NCBI GenBank assembly: GCA_002478955.1
Contig: DLKK01000009.1
Span: 18,095-50,846 of the forward strand
Reading direction: 5' to 3'
Origin: Treponema sp. UBA7590
GTDB lineage: Bacteria; Spirochaetota; Spirochaetia; Treponematales; Treponemataceae
DNA: 32,752 bases
The notes below the pieces were generated by a model that had not been told where the DNA came from, searched no databases, and worked only from the letters and a program-made list of their open reading frames with translations. Made by a program: the position numbers and the translations under genes. This document shows positions 1 through 7,749 of this stretch, piece after piece (the stretch's first letter is position 1; every line of letters begins with the position of its first letter).

Positions 1-83
1 GTGTAGTTGTTCTGAATGAAGTCACGAAGTTTGACCTCAGTCTGCCACTTGTTTCCTTTGAAACCTCTCCATTCTGTTCTCAT
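1..83 (-). CDS. pflB: Pyruvate formate-lyase (formate acetyltransferase), N-terminal fragment
   Basis: Reading the minus strand from an ATG at 83-81 gives 27 codons that run off the window edge. The peptide has E-W-x-G-F, then K-W-Q-x-E-V, then L-R-D-F-I-Q-N-N-Y-T. This closely follows the N-terminus of PflB, where E. coli has WEGF, WQNEV and VRDFIQKNYT. PFL is a cytoplasmic glycyl-radical enzyme that converts pyruvate and CoA to acetyl-CoA and formate in anaerobic fermentation. An AAAGGA ribosome site lies 8 bases before the ATG. The start is 30 bases after the hprK stop on the same strand, so co-transcription is possible. Active-site cysteines and the glycyl-radical loop lie outside the window and cannot be checked. 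Only 27 residues support the call, but the match is distinctive. Confidence 0.8.
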   Translation of the reverse strand, partial: MRTEWRGFKGNKWQTEVKLRDFIQNNY

Positions 84-113
84 AATCTTTTTCCTTTATA
101 TTTGTTTATTTTA

Positions 114-1103
114 TCAATATGAATCGTCTGAATCTGTAAGCGCATTTTTTACAACGCCGTTTTCAATCCATTTAAGAACATTCTGGTTAAAGTCTCTTGC
201 GGAATTGTAGCCCATGTTTTTTAGACGCTCGTTCATTGCGGCGGCTTCTATGATAATCGGCATGTTTCTTCCGGGGCGAACCGGAATATCAATCGCAGGA
301 ACTTTTACTCCAAGAATATCCATATATTGCTCGTCCACGCCAAGTCGGTCGTAGATTTTGTTCTGATCCCATTCCTCCAGGCGGACAACTAGCTGGATTT
401 CCTTCTGGTCGCGGATTGCGCCAACGCCATAAAGTTTTGAGATATTGATAATCCCAAGCCCGCGGATTTCCATGTGGTGACTGATCAAAGTATTTGCACC
501 TCGGCCAAGAACTGTATTTCCATTTACACAACGGACTTCAACAATATCATCAGCAACGAGACGATGTCCACGCTCAACAAGTTCCAGCGCAGTTTCGCTT
601 TTTCCAACGCCAGAATGTCCTGTAAGAAGAATTCCAACTCCGTAAACTTCTACAAGAACGCCATGTAGAGTTTTTGTTGGCGCAAAAGTGTTTGTAAAAA
701 CCCGGATAAGCCGTTTTGAAAAATCAGTAGTGTCGAGTGGAGTAGAAAGAATCGGGCAACAGGCTTCTTCCGCAAGGCGCGAAAAATCTTCAGTAGGTTC
801 TCTGCTGCTTGAAAAAATGCAGCAAGGAATCTTGTAGTTAAAAAGCTGCTGAAGTGTGTCAGTCTTGTTTTCGTCGTGCAGTTTCTTTAAATACGCAGTT
901 TCTCCGCGCCCAAAAAGCTGTACTCGCTGAAAGGCAAATGCATCAAAAAATCCGGAAATTGCAAGTCCCGGGCGGTTAATGTCTGGGACTGTTATCGTCC
1001 TTGGCAAACCGCGGCGACCTGCGATGCATTTTAATTCAAGTGCGTCGTGTCCTGGCAAATCGAGGTCAAGCAAATCTAAAACTGTGAATTTTTTTTCAGC
1101 CAT
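114..1103 (-). CDS. hprK: HPr kinase/phosphorylase
   Basis: 329 residues, close to the usual family length of 310-330. The N-terminal domain (about 1-130) is followed by the kinase domain with P-loop GHSGVGKS at 162-169, the ADD motif at 184-186, and the family signature around 207-231 (SHHMEIRGLGIINI then LYGVGAI). HprK phosphorylates and dephosphorylates Ser46 of HPr, linking carbon supply to regulation. Treponemes are known for partial phosphotransferase systems, so a regulatory rather than sugar-uptake role is likely. It starts 15 bases after the MATE gene stop and sits upstream of pflB. No Shine-Dalgarno sequence precedes the ATG; instead TATAAT lies 4 bases upstream. All key motifs are intact. 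Confidence 0.95.
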   Translation of the reverse strand: MAEKKFTVLDLLDLDLPGHDALELKCIAGRRGLPRTITVPDINRPGLAISGFFDAFAFQRVQLFGRGETAYLKKLHDENKTDTLQQLFNYKIPCCIFSSSREPTEDFSRLAEEACCPILSTPLDTTDFSKRLIRVFTNTFAPTKTLHGVLVEVYGVGILLTGHSGVGKSETALELVERGHRLVADDIVEVRCVNGNTVLGRGANTLISHHMEIRGLGIINISKLYGVGAIRDQKEIQLVVRLEEWDQNKIYDRLGVDEQYMDILGVKVPAIDIPVRPGRNMPIIIEAAAMNERLKNMGYNSARDFNQNVLKWIENGVVKNALTDSDDSY

Positions 1104-1107
1104 ATAA

Positions 1108-1113
1108 ATTATA
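1108..1113 (-). promoter_or_regulatory. -10 box just before hprK
   Basis: TATAAT ends 4 bases before the hprK ATG in the 15-base gap after the MATE gene. A TATAGT reading shifted upstream has a TTGCAA box 17 bases before it. A second TATAAT lies at 1122-1127. If active, it would give an hprK message with almost no leader. AT-rich spacers can show such boxes by chance. Confidence 0.4.
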
Positions 1114-1118
1114 CTATA

Positions 1119-2489
1119 CTAATTATATGTCTTTTTTGCAATGACAATATACGATATAACCATGGCAATTCCTGTCATAATCCAGCTGATTGGATACACA
1201 AGCAGAAGGCTGATCCAGCGGCTGAAATTTTGAAGAACAGGAATCATCGCGTAATTCGGAAAAATAATTTTTACCCAGAAAACTCGGAAAATGCAGATGA
1301 ATAAAATGCTCAGTGCGGCAGGAAGCATTGAATGTCCCAATGCGCGGATTGTTGAGGCAGAAACTTCATAAGTTGCCGCTATACATTGGAAAGACACAAC
1401 GAACAACATTCTTTCAACGCCGAATTTTATGGCTTCAGGGTCTACCGTATAAACTGAAATAAAGAAATTCCTGAAGAAAACAAAGAGGAAATCAAGAAGT
1501 CCGCTAAAACAGACTCCGAACAGAACGCATAGAAGATTTACTTTCCGGCAACGGTCAAATTTTTGCGCGCCAAGATTCTGGCTAGTGAACGAAGTTGTTG
1601 CCATGTTAAAAGCAAGGACGACATAATAGCTGAAAAGCTCATAGTTCAGTTCACTTGCCGAGCCAGCCATTGCTTTTGAACCAAAAGAATTTATTGAGCT
1701 TTGTACAATCAAATTTGAAACTGCAAACAGAACCGATTGAAGCCCGGAAGGAATTCCGATTTTCATCATTTTTGAAAGAATATGCGTATGGATTCCAAGC
1801 TTCTTAAAATCAAGTCGAAGTTCATCTGTTTCGCGAACAAGAAATGAAACAACCAAAGCTGAGCTTATTCCTGTCGAAATCACAGTAGAAATCGCAACTC
1901 CGGCAACTCCAAGATGAAAAACAATTACCAGAAGAAGATTTAAAAGAACATTCAGGATCCCGGATATTATAAGCGCAAAAAGCGGTCGTCTTGTGTCGCC
2001 TTTGCTTCTTAAAATTGAAGAGCCGAAGTTGTAAAGCATAAAAAACGGCATTCCCATAAAATAAATGCGCAGATAAAGCGTGGCAAGGTCAATCACATCC
2101 TCTGGTGTATTTATAAAAAGAAGAAAAGGCTTTGCGATGAACCAGCCGATAAAAATCAGCGCAAATCCGGCAATCAGCGCAAACGTTATGGTCGTATGAA
2201 CCGAGTTCTGGATTTCTTGCTTTTTTCCCGCACCTATAAAATTCGCGATTATTACATTCGCTCCAAGCGAAACGCCGACAAAAAGGCTGATTATAATATT
2301 GATTATCGGACCGTTGCTTCCAACAGCGGCAAGAGATTGGCTTCCGGCAAAACGCCCGGCAACCGCCGCATCCGCAGAATTGAACAACTGCTGAAGAATA
2401 TTGCTCGCAGCAATCGGAACTGCAAAAATAAGGATTTTATCCCAAAGAGAGCCATTTAGCATGTCAATTTTATTTTTTGCGCTGTCCAT
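1119..2489 (-). CDS. MATE family efflux transporter
   Basis: 456 residues with about twelve hydrophobic segments in two similar six-helix halves, as expected for the NorM/DinF/MATE superfamily. The N-terminal half has the typical opening PIAASNILQQLFNSADAAV and a G-A-N-V-I-I-A-N segment, with AGRFAG and SLAAVGSNGP nearby. Members export cationic drugs, dyes or metabolites in exchange for Na+ or H+ at the inner membrane. The substrate cannot be told from sequence. The start ATG overlaps the TAA of the upstream AAA ATPase gene by one base (TAATG), which suggests translational coupling. hprK follows 15 bases downstream. Confidence 0.9.
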   Translation of the reverse strand: MDSAKNKIDMLNGSLWDKILIFAVPIAASNILQQLFNSADAAVAGRFAGSQSLAAVGSNGPIINIIISLFVGVSLGANVIIANFIGAGKKQEIQNSVHTTITFALIAGFALIFIGWFIAKPFLLFINTPEDVIDLATLYLRIYFMGMPFFMLYNFGSSILRSKGDTRRPLFALIISGILNVLLNLLLVIVFHLGVAGVAISTVISTGISSALVVSFLVRETDELRLDFKKLGIHTHILSKMMKIGIPSGLQSVLFAVSNLIVQSSINSFGSKAMAGSASELNYELFSYYVVLAFNMATTSFTSQNLGAQKFDRCRKVNLLCVLFGVCFSGLLDFLFVFFRNFFISVYTVDPEAIKFGVERMLFVVSFQCIAATYEVSASTIRALGHSMLPAALSILFICIFRVFWVKIIFPNYAMIPVLQNFSRWISLLLVYPISWIMTGIAMVISYIVIAKKTYN

Positions 2490-3619
2490 TATATTTCTTT
2501 TAAAGCCTCCTTGATATCTTGTTCTGAAAATTCACTGCGGTTCTGCTGGCTTGCGATAAGAGCCGCCCTGTTGATTACAGATTCAATCTGGGCGCAACTG
2601 AAGCCATTGAAATTTTTTGCAAGAATTTTTGTGTCGCAGGAAGAATTTTTCCCCGCGGAATATTTTTCAATCAGTTTTTCACGTGTTTCCAGGTCCGGAA
2701 AAGGAACTGTGTATTTTGCGTCAAAACGTCCGGGGCGAATCAATGCTTCATCCAGGGCGGCGCGGCTGTTTGTCGCTGCAAGCACGAGAATTCCGTCATG
2801 CGGCGTAAACCCATCCAGCTCATTTAAAAGAGCGGTCACAATTCTTGTGTTCTCAGTTTCAATTGCTGAGCCAGAATAATTTCTTCTTGTTCCGATTCCG
2901 TCAAATTCATCAATAAAAACAATGCAAGGAGTGTGTCGCCGAGCCTTTGCAAAAAGAAGCTTTACTTTTGCCGGTCCGATTGCCATGAACATGCTTTCAA
3001 AATCAGTCGCTTTCGCCGGAATAAAATTCACCTTGGCCTCTCCAGCCAGCGCACGAGCAAAAAGCGTTTTTCCGTTTCCCGGTGCGCCTTCCAGAAGAAT
3101 TCCCTTTGGCATTCTTATTCCCTTGGCCCTGTATTCGGCAGGATTTTTCATAATATCGGCAATCTGCATCATGTCCTTTTTCAGATTTTCCATTCCAACA
3201 ATATCGCTGAATTTCACGCCGGTTTTGCGGACAGTTTTAAAAGTGTTCGGAGAAATAAATTTCCTGAATGCAAAAATAATCACCGCGAAAAATATCACGT
3301 AAAAAACAACATCAAGAATTGTGGAAATAATTTCTGAAAAATCTTTTTCTTCTTTAATCTGAACATTATTTAATAGAAGAAATTCCTTCAAATTCGGCGA
3401 ATTCGGGTTTTCTGTTAAAAAAACACTTTCGCCGCCAGCATATTTGAAATTGATTTTGTCTGGAAAAATCGTCGCTTCTGAAATTTTTCCTTCGGAAACT
3501 TCATTGTAAAAAGTTTTGTATGGCACAGAAGCCGGAGCTTTCTGAAAAAATAAAAGATATGCGCCGCATCCCAAAACAGCCGCGAAAATCAAGGCTAAAA
3601 AAACTTTGTTTTTTTTCAT
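2489..3619 (-). CDS. FtsH-like membrane AAA ATPase lacking the M41 protease domain
   Basis: 376 residues. The layout copies the front of FtsH: membrane helix about 5-25, an extracytoplasmic segment about 30-95, a second helix about 99-118, then one AAA domain. Seen are Walker A GAPGNGKT (178-185), Walker B CIVFIDEFD (232-240), sensor AATN (281-284) and arginines R295 and R298. The protein ends about 30 residues into the helical lid with no HExxH zinc site; a normal FtsH carries about 200 more residues. The pore motif is F-M-A (211-213) where FtsH has F-V-G. The next gene begins at its stop codon, so no protease remnant follows. It probably acts as an unfoldase or chaperone at the membrane, perhaps with the complete FtsH at 5717. 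An AGGA abuts the ATG, too close for an ideal ribosome site. Confidence 0.85.
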   Translation of the reverse strand: MKKNKVFLALIFAAVLGCGAYLLFFQKAPASVPYKTFYNEVSEGKISEATIFPDKINFKYAGGESVFLTENPNSPNLKEFLLLNNVQIKEEKDFSEIISTILDVVFYVIFFAVIIFAFRKFISPNTFKTVRKTGVKFSDIVGMENLKKDMMQIADIMKNPAEYRAKGIRMPKGILLEGAPGNGKTLFARALAGEAKVNFIPAKATDFESMFMAIGPAKVKLLFAKARRHTPCIVFIDEFDGIGTRRNYSGSAIETENTRIVTALLNELDGFTPHDGILVLAATNSRAALDEALIRPGRFDAKYTVPFPDLETREKLIEKYSAGKNSSCDTKILAKNFNGFSCAQIESVINRAALIASQQNRSEFSEQDIKEALKEI

Positions 3620-3692
3620 TCCTTAATCTTAATGAATTGTCGCAATCAGGGCAAAAGAATTCTTGCTTATGATTTAAAGTTAAGAATTTTCC

Positions 3693-3763
3693 GGGCGGCT
3701 TTTTGTCCATTTGCCTACGGCAAATTCCAAAAATCAGGCTATCCGCCCTTCCGGATTTCGCCT
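3693..3763. repeat. Structured palindromic intergenic element between folA and the AAA ATPase gene
   Basis: The 177-base gap holds nested inverted repeats. GGGCGG (3693-3698) can pair with CCGCCC (3743-3748), enclosing the perfect hairpin ATTTGCC-TAC-GGCAAAT (3709-3725). An alternative hairpin pairs AGGC and ATCCG (3735-3745) with CGGAT and GCCT (3752-3763). The stretch is much more GC-rich than other spacers here. It resembles REP-type dispersed elements, but copy number cannot be seen in this window. It could also end the folA transcript, although no T-run follows. Confidence 0.45.
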
Positions 3764-3796
3764 GCTGGGACTCCTATCCTTGCCGCACTCGCCCAG

Positions 3797-4315
3797 CTAT
3801 TTATGTTTGTAGTAAAAAACCGTAAAAAAATTGTGCGGTTCTGTTTTTTCGCAAATCCAGTCATTTTTGTTAAAGTCCGGAAAAAACGCGTCGGCATTTG
3901 CTGAGTCGCACGGAAAATTTTCGTCAATCTTGGAAAGGATAATTTTGCCGCAAAGATTTTTGTCCAGTGCCTCCCGGTAAATCCGTTCTCCCCCGCAGAT
4001 AAAAATCTTTGAATAACCGGCGTCCCTGCACAGTGCAATCGCATTTTCCAGGGAATCGGCCGTTTCTATTTTTGGCGCATTTTGTTTTCCGGAATTTAAA
4101 TAATCAAAATTTTTTGTCGTGGAAACCACAACGTTAAATCTTCCAGGAAGCGGTCTCCCGATTTCTTCAAAAGATTTTCTTCCAAAAATAACTGCGCAAC
4201 CGGTTGTTGTGCTTTTGAAATGCGCGCTTTCTTCCGGGATTTTCCATGGAATTTTACCGTTTGCGCCAATTCCCCGATTTTTTGCGCAAGCCACAATAAT
4301 TGCAATTTCTTCCAT
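3797..4315 (-). CDS. folA: Dihydrofolate reductase
   Basis: 172 residues, normal for bacterial DHFR (about 160-180). Motifs in order: GIGANGKIPW (15-24), the acidic active-site position E29, the NADPH-binding segment FGRKSFEEIGRPLPGR, VVVSTT, and the GGERIYREAL motif. The enzyme reduces dihydrofolate to tetrahydrofolate with NADPH and is the trimethoprim target. The active-site acid is Glu, as in vertebrate enzymes; most bacteria, including E. coli, have Asp there (D27). It lies downstream of fliS-flgN on the same strand but 220 bases away, so it probably has its own control. The ribosome site is weak (GAG 8 bases before the ATG). Confidence 0.93.
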   Translation of the reverse strand: MEEIAIIVACAKNRGIGANGKIPWKIPEESAHFKSTTTGCAVIFGRKSFEEIGRPLPGRFNVVVSTTKNFDYLNSGKQNAPKIETADSLENAIALCRDAGYSKIFICGGERIYREALDKNLCGKIILSKIDENFPCDSANADAFFPDFNKNDWICEKTEPHNFFTVFYYKHK

Positions 4316-4363
4316 AAATAACGCTCTAAAAAATAAAATTCAAGTTTTTCTAGCAAAAGAAAC

Positions 4364-4381
4364 AAAAGCGCAGGCGGATTT
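4364..4381. repeat. 18-base direct repeat, copy 1
   Basis: The sequence AAAAGCGCAGGCGGATTT occurs in the 220-base gap (4316-4535) between flgN and folA. A copy with one mismatch lies at 5653-5670, also in non-coding DNA. The rest of this gap shows only short palindromes (for example TTGGA-AA-TCCAA at 4476-4487) and a GC-rich patch about 4424-4490; no gene or clear terminator was found there. Confidence 0.5.
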
Positions 4382-4535
4382 ACAATTTGTGAAGATTTTG
4401 GGCGATTGAATCAATTAAAGTGCCCGGTACCCAAATCTCTACAAGCGAAGCGCGAGCCCAACCATCTGGAGCAAATTGGAAATCCAACGTGAGCGGTTTT
4501 TCAGGATTTTCAAAAACTTGAATTTTCAGCTTTTA

Positions 4536-5018
4536 TTATACTTCTACTGCAACCAGTGAACCGTGCGCATTTTGTGCTGAAGCATAAATGCTTCTGTTTT
4601 TTCTGTATGGATTCTTGAAGTTTTCAATCTGGCTGCGGATTTGCACAAGATGCTTTTTCAAAAGCTCGCGGTTTTTCTGGTTTTGCGCAAGAACTTTGTC
4701 CTGAAGTTTTTCCAGCTCATTCTGGATTGATTCAACAGACTTGTCGTTTTCAGAGGTGACGTTTTGTGCGGAAGACTTGTATATTTCGGACATTGGTACA
4801 ATCACTTTCTGAAGGTTTTTGATTCCCGCCACAACTTGCTGCTCAAGCTCCGCATGGCTGATAATCGCATTTGTGTCTTCTTTTGAGATTGCGCCTTCCT
4901 GTTTTTCAAGTACGTTCAGGTATTCCTGGAATTTTGACCGCTGCTGTTCAAGAAGAATTCTGAATCTTCTTAAAATCGCGACCCTTTCATTCAGTTCTTC
5001 GTCGGTAAGTTCTGCCAT
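4536..5018 (-). CDS. flgN: FlgN-type flagellar export chaperone
   Basis: 160 residues, nearly all helical, charged and rich in Glu, Gln and Lys, with a long heptad-like region about 5-130. The C-terminal motif with NPYRKNRSIYAS is typical of FlgN-family proteins. FlgN binds the hook-filament junction proteins FlgK and FlgL in the cytoplasm and delivers them to the flagellar export gate. It follows fliS by 22 bases on the same strand with its own strong GGGAGG ribosome site, forming a chaperone pair operon. The family is weakly conserved in sequence, so the call rests on length, composition, tail motif and the fliS neighbour. Confidence 0.75.
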   Translation of the reverse strand: MAELTDEELNERVAILRRFRILLEQQRSKFQEYLNVLEKQEGAISKEDTNAIISHAELEQQVVAGIKNLQKVIVPMSEIYKSSAQNVTSENDKSVESIQNELEKLQDKVLAQNQKNRELLKKHLVQIRSQIENFKNPYRKNRSIYASAQNAHGSLVAVEV

Positions 5019-5040
5019 AATTTCCTCCCGCTTTTTTCTG

Positions 5041-5487
5041 TTAGCCAGTTATGTCCAGCGTCGATTCTCTTAAAGAAGTGTTTGCCGGCGCATTTGCAAC
5101 GCTGTTTGAAGCCGTCCTCCAGGCGCCAAGAAGCTCATTCATCATGTTTACTACAAATTCAATCTTTTCTTTTGTGTGTTTAAAAATTGCGTCAGTAAGC
5201 TCATTGTTAAAATATATGTAGAGCGACATAAGATTTTTTGAAATGTCGCCACCTTTTTCCATATCAAGCGAAACCTGAAGTTCTGTGATTATCGCCTGCG
5301 CCTTCTGGATTAGTTTTGTGAAATTTTCAATGTCGCCTGGCTTTAGGTTGCCGTCTGAATCCATCAGAGAAAGCGCGGAATTTAATTTTTTTACAGCCGC
5401 CTCATACAAAAGAACAACAAGTTTTCCTTGGCTGGCAGTTGTAACATTGGTTTTTTGATATGCAGAATAAGCCTGATTAAATGCCAT
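5041..5487 (-). CDS. fliS: Flagellin export chaperone FliS
   Basis: 148 residues, slightly longer than the usual 120-135 because of an Ala/Asn/Ser/Thr-rich tail. The N-terminus with AYSAYQKTNVTTASQGKLVV, then LLYEAAVKKL, is the FliS signature (AYxxxxVxTASPxxLIxxLYxGAI). FliS binds flagellin C-termini in the cytoplasm, prevents premature polymerisation and guides export. In spirochetes the filament is periplasmic. A strong GGAGG site precedes the ATG. A sigma-28-like promoter lies about 40 bases upstream, and a small hairpin (CTGGA-AAAA-TCCAG, 5501-5514) sits in the leader next to the ribosome site. flgN follows in the same operon. Confidence 0.93.
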   Translation of the reverse strand: MAFNQAYSAYQKTNVTTASQGKLVVLLYEAAVKKLNSALSLMDSDGNLKPGDIENFTKLIQKAQAIITELQVSLDMEKGGDISKNLMSLYIYFNNELTDAIFKHTKEKIEFVVNMMNELLGAWRTASNSVANAPANTSLRESTLDITG

Positions 5488-5527
5488 AAATTTAACCTCC
5501 CTGGAAAAATCCAGTTAATCTCTTTCA

Positions 5528-5554
5528 TTTTCGGAATCTGAAAAAAAAACTTTA
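5528..5554 (-). promoter_or_regulatory. Sigma-28 (FliA)-type promoter of fliS-flgN
   Basis: On the minus strand the sequence is TAAAGTTT, 11 bases, TCCGAAAA. The known FliA consensus is TAAAGTTT-N11-GCCGATAA, so the -35 box is perfect, the spacer is exact and the -10 box matches 6 of 8 including the CCGA core. Transcription would start near 5521, giving a leader of about 34 bases with the GGAGG site of fliS. Flagellar chaperone genes are typical class 3 targets. Confidence 0.65.
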
Positions 5555-5652
5555 CTAAAAAACTGAAATTTATCGACAATTTGCGCAATACTTCGTATAT
5601 TAAAAATAAGAATATTTTGATAGAATTGATTTTGAGTTTGTGAAAATAAGAT

Positions 5653-5670
5653 AAAAGCGTAGGCGGATTT
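5653..5670. repeat. 18-base direct repeat, copy 2
   Basis: AAAAGCGTAGGCGGATTT in the 229-base divergent gap (5488-5716) between fliS and ftsH, matching the copy at 4364-4381 at 17 of 18 positions and in the same orientation. Apart from this repeat and the fliS promoter, the gap is AT-rich with no gene seen. Confidence 0.5.
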
Positions 5671-5716
5671 TTCACATTGATTAAAAACTCAAAATTAAAG
5701 CTGACAAGGATTTTTG

Positions 5717-7735
5717 ATGAGCAAAAATAATGGTTCAAAAAAAGACGATATGAATGATTTTGACCCGTACAGTTTTTTTAAGCTGGAAGGTCCTGAAAAA
5801 GACAAAAATAATAAAAAAAGAAACAAGCGGCCAAAGCGGAATTTTTCGTTTCTGGGATTTTTGCTTTTGCTTTTGATTGGACTTACAATCGTCCAGTTGA
5901 ATTTTCCGGGAAAACTTTCTGTCTCAGAAGTTGAATTTTCAAAATTCCGTGAAATGGTTCTGGACGGGCAGATTGTAGAAGTTGAAATCGGTGAAAATTA
6001 TTATCTTGGCTATGGTCCGCAGCTAGTTCTTCCAGAAGAAAATAATAAGGAAGAAAAAGGTTTCCGCGTTTTTGCGAAGGAAGTTGCTTCCCGTGAAAGT
6101 CGCCCGGTCTACAAGGCAAGTGGTTATCCGCTTTCAAAATTCATTGAGCTTCTGGACGAAAAAAAAGTCACGTATAAATTTGTCACAAAGCAGAATAATG
6201 CGTTCCTTTCAATGTTGATTTCTCTTGCAGGACCAATTATTTTCTTTGCTATTATCTGGTTTATTCTGTTCAAGAAAATGGGCGGAAGTTCCGGCGGAAT
6301 GGGAAGCATTTTTGGAGCTGGCGGTTCAAGGGCAAAAGCTGTTGAGGAAGGAAAAGTAAAAACTCGTTTTGCGGATGTTGCCGGCGTTGATGAGGCCAAA
6401 GAAGAGCTTGTTGAAGTTGTTGATTTTTTGAAATCCCCGAAAAAATATACAGATATCGGTGGTAAAATTCCGAAAGGCGTTTTGCTTGTTGGCCCTCCGG
6501 GAACTGGAAAGACAATGCTTGCCCGTGCTGTTGCAGGAGAGGCAGGAGTTCCTTTTTTCAGTATTTCTGGCTCAGACTTTGTTGAAATGTTTGTTGGTGT
6601 TGGTGCAAGCCGAGTCCGCGATCTTTTTAAGCAGGCACGTGAAAAAGCTCCTTGTATTATTTTTATTGATGAAATTGACGCTCTTGGAAAAAGCCGCGTG
6701 AACGGTTTCGGCGGTGGAAACGATGAGCGGGAACAGACTCTGAACCAGCTTTTGGTTGAGATGGATGGTTTTGAAAATGAAAAGGGCTTGATTGTCCTTG
6801 CGGCAACGAACCGTGCTGATATCCTTGATCCGGCGTTGCTCCGTCCGGGGCGTTTTGACCGTCAGGTTCCTGTTGAACGGCCGGATGTCGAAGGGCGCGA
6901 GGCAATCCTTAGAATCCATGCAAAACACGTAAAAATCGCGGATGATGTTGATTTTGTTTCAATTGCGCATGGAACAAGTGGTTTTGCTGGTGCGGATCTT
7001 GCGAATGTTGTTAATGAGGCGGCTCTTCTTGCTGTAAGAAATGGTCATAAGCTTGTAACGATGGATGATTTTAATGATGCGATTGATAAGGTCAGCATCG
7101 GGCTTAAAAAGAAGACAAAAAAAGACAAGGAAAAGCAGCTTCGGCTTACTTCTGTACACGAAACTGGACACGCTCTTGTTGGCGCATTTACACCAGATTA
7201 TCCGCCGGTCAATAAAATTACGGTTGTTCCTCGTTCAAATGGAGTTGGCGGATTTACGCAGTACCGCGACAAAGAGGAAAAATTTGCGCTTACCCGCAAA
7301 GATATGATAAACGAGGTTGATACTTTGCTCGGTGGACGTGCCGCGGAACAGATTATCCTTGGGGATATTTCAACCGGTGCTTCAAATGATATTGCGCGCG
7401 CAACAGATATTCTTAAGCAGATGATTGTTGATTACGGAATGAGCGACAAATTCAAGAATATGACTCTTGGAAAAGGGGTTCTTGGAAATCGTGGTGGCGA
7501 TCCGAATCTTGTGCGTGAATTCAGTGAGGAAACTCAGAATTATATTGATAACGAAATTGCCAAAGTTATGGAAGAACGTTATGAGTATGTCTTGAAGCTT
7601 CTTGAGGAACACAAGGATTTGCTTGAATACATTTCTGACCGTCTAAAAGAAAAAGAAACTATGGACGGCAAGGAATTCTACGACATTGTGAATGGTGCAA
7701 AGCATTGCGATGAACTTGCAGCTCCTCTTACTTGA
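5717..7735 (+). CDS. ftsH: ATP-dependent zinc metalloprotease FtsH
   Basis: 672 residues, a complete FtsH. A Lys/Asp-rich cytoplasmic N-terminus of about 42 residues precedes membrane helix 1 (about 43-60). An extracytoplasmic domain leads to helix 2 (about 162-185). The AAA domain has GPPGTGKT (259-266), pore motif FVG (292-294), Walker B with FIDE (316-319) and R376/R379. The M41 protease has HETGH (481-485) and the third zinc ligand D558 in STGASND. FtsH degrades misfolded and regulatory membrane proteins. The start at 5717 is chosen because AAGGA lies 6 bases upstream; the TTG three bases earlier is disfavoured. The LolA-like gene follows after 32 bases. A protease-less paralog lies at 2489-3619. 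Confidence 0.97.
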   Translation: MSKNNGSKKDDMNDFDPYSFFKLEGPEKDKNNKKRNKRPKRNFSFLGFLLLLLIGLTIVQLNFPGKLSVSEVEFSKFREMVLDGQIVEVEIGENYYLGYGPQLVLPEENNKEEKGFRVFAKEVASRESRPVYKASGYPLSKFIELLDEKKVTYKFVTKQNNAFLSMLISLAGPIIFFAIIWFILFKKMGGSSGGMGSIFGAGGSRAKAVEEGKVKTRFADVAGVDEAKEELVEVVDFLKSPKKYTDIGGKIPKGVLLVGPPGTGKTMLARAVAGEAGVPFFSISGSDFVEMFVGVGASRVRDLFKQAREKAPCIIFIDEIDALGKSRVNGFGGGNDEREQTLNQLLVEMDGFENEKGLIVLAATNRADILDPALLRPGRFDRQVPVERPDVEGREAILRIHAKHVKIADDVDFVSIAHGTSGFAGADLANVVNEAALLAVRNGHKLVTMDDFNDAIDKVSIGLKKKTKKDKEKQLRLTSVHETGHALVGAFTPDYPPVNKITVVPRSNGVGGFTQYRDKEEKFALTRKDMINEVDTLLGGRAAEQIILGDISTGASNDIARATDILKQMIVDYGMSDKFKNMTLGKGVLGNRGGDPNLVREFSEETQNYIDNEIAKVMEERYEYVLKLLEEHKDLLEYISDRLKEKETMDGKEFYDIVNGAKHCDELAAPLT

Positions 7736-7749
7736 CCGCGTTATTTAGT

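Noticed and set aside
2489..3619. FtsH-like gene as a pseudogene
   Set aside because: All ATPase motifs are intact, there is no internal stop or frameshift, and the next gene starts at its stop codon.
3632..3904. Plus-strand open frame of 90 codons over the palindromic element
   Set aside because: It spans a structured spacer and the 3' end of folA antisense, with no coding signature.
4382..4535. Terminator or small RNA downstream of flgN
   Set aside because: Only short imperfect stems (for example TTCAA/TTGAA) were found, with no T-run or promoter.
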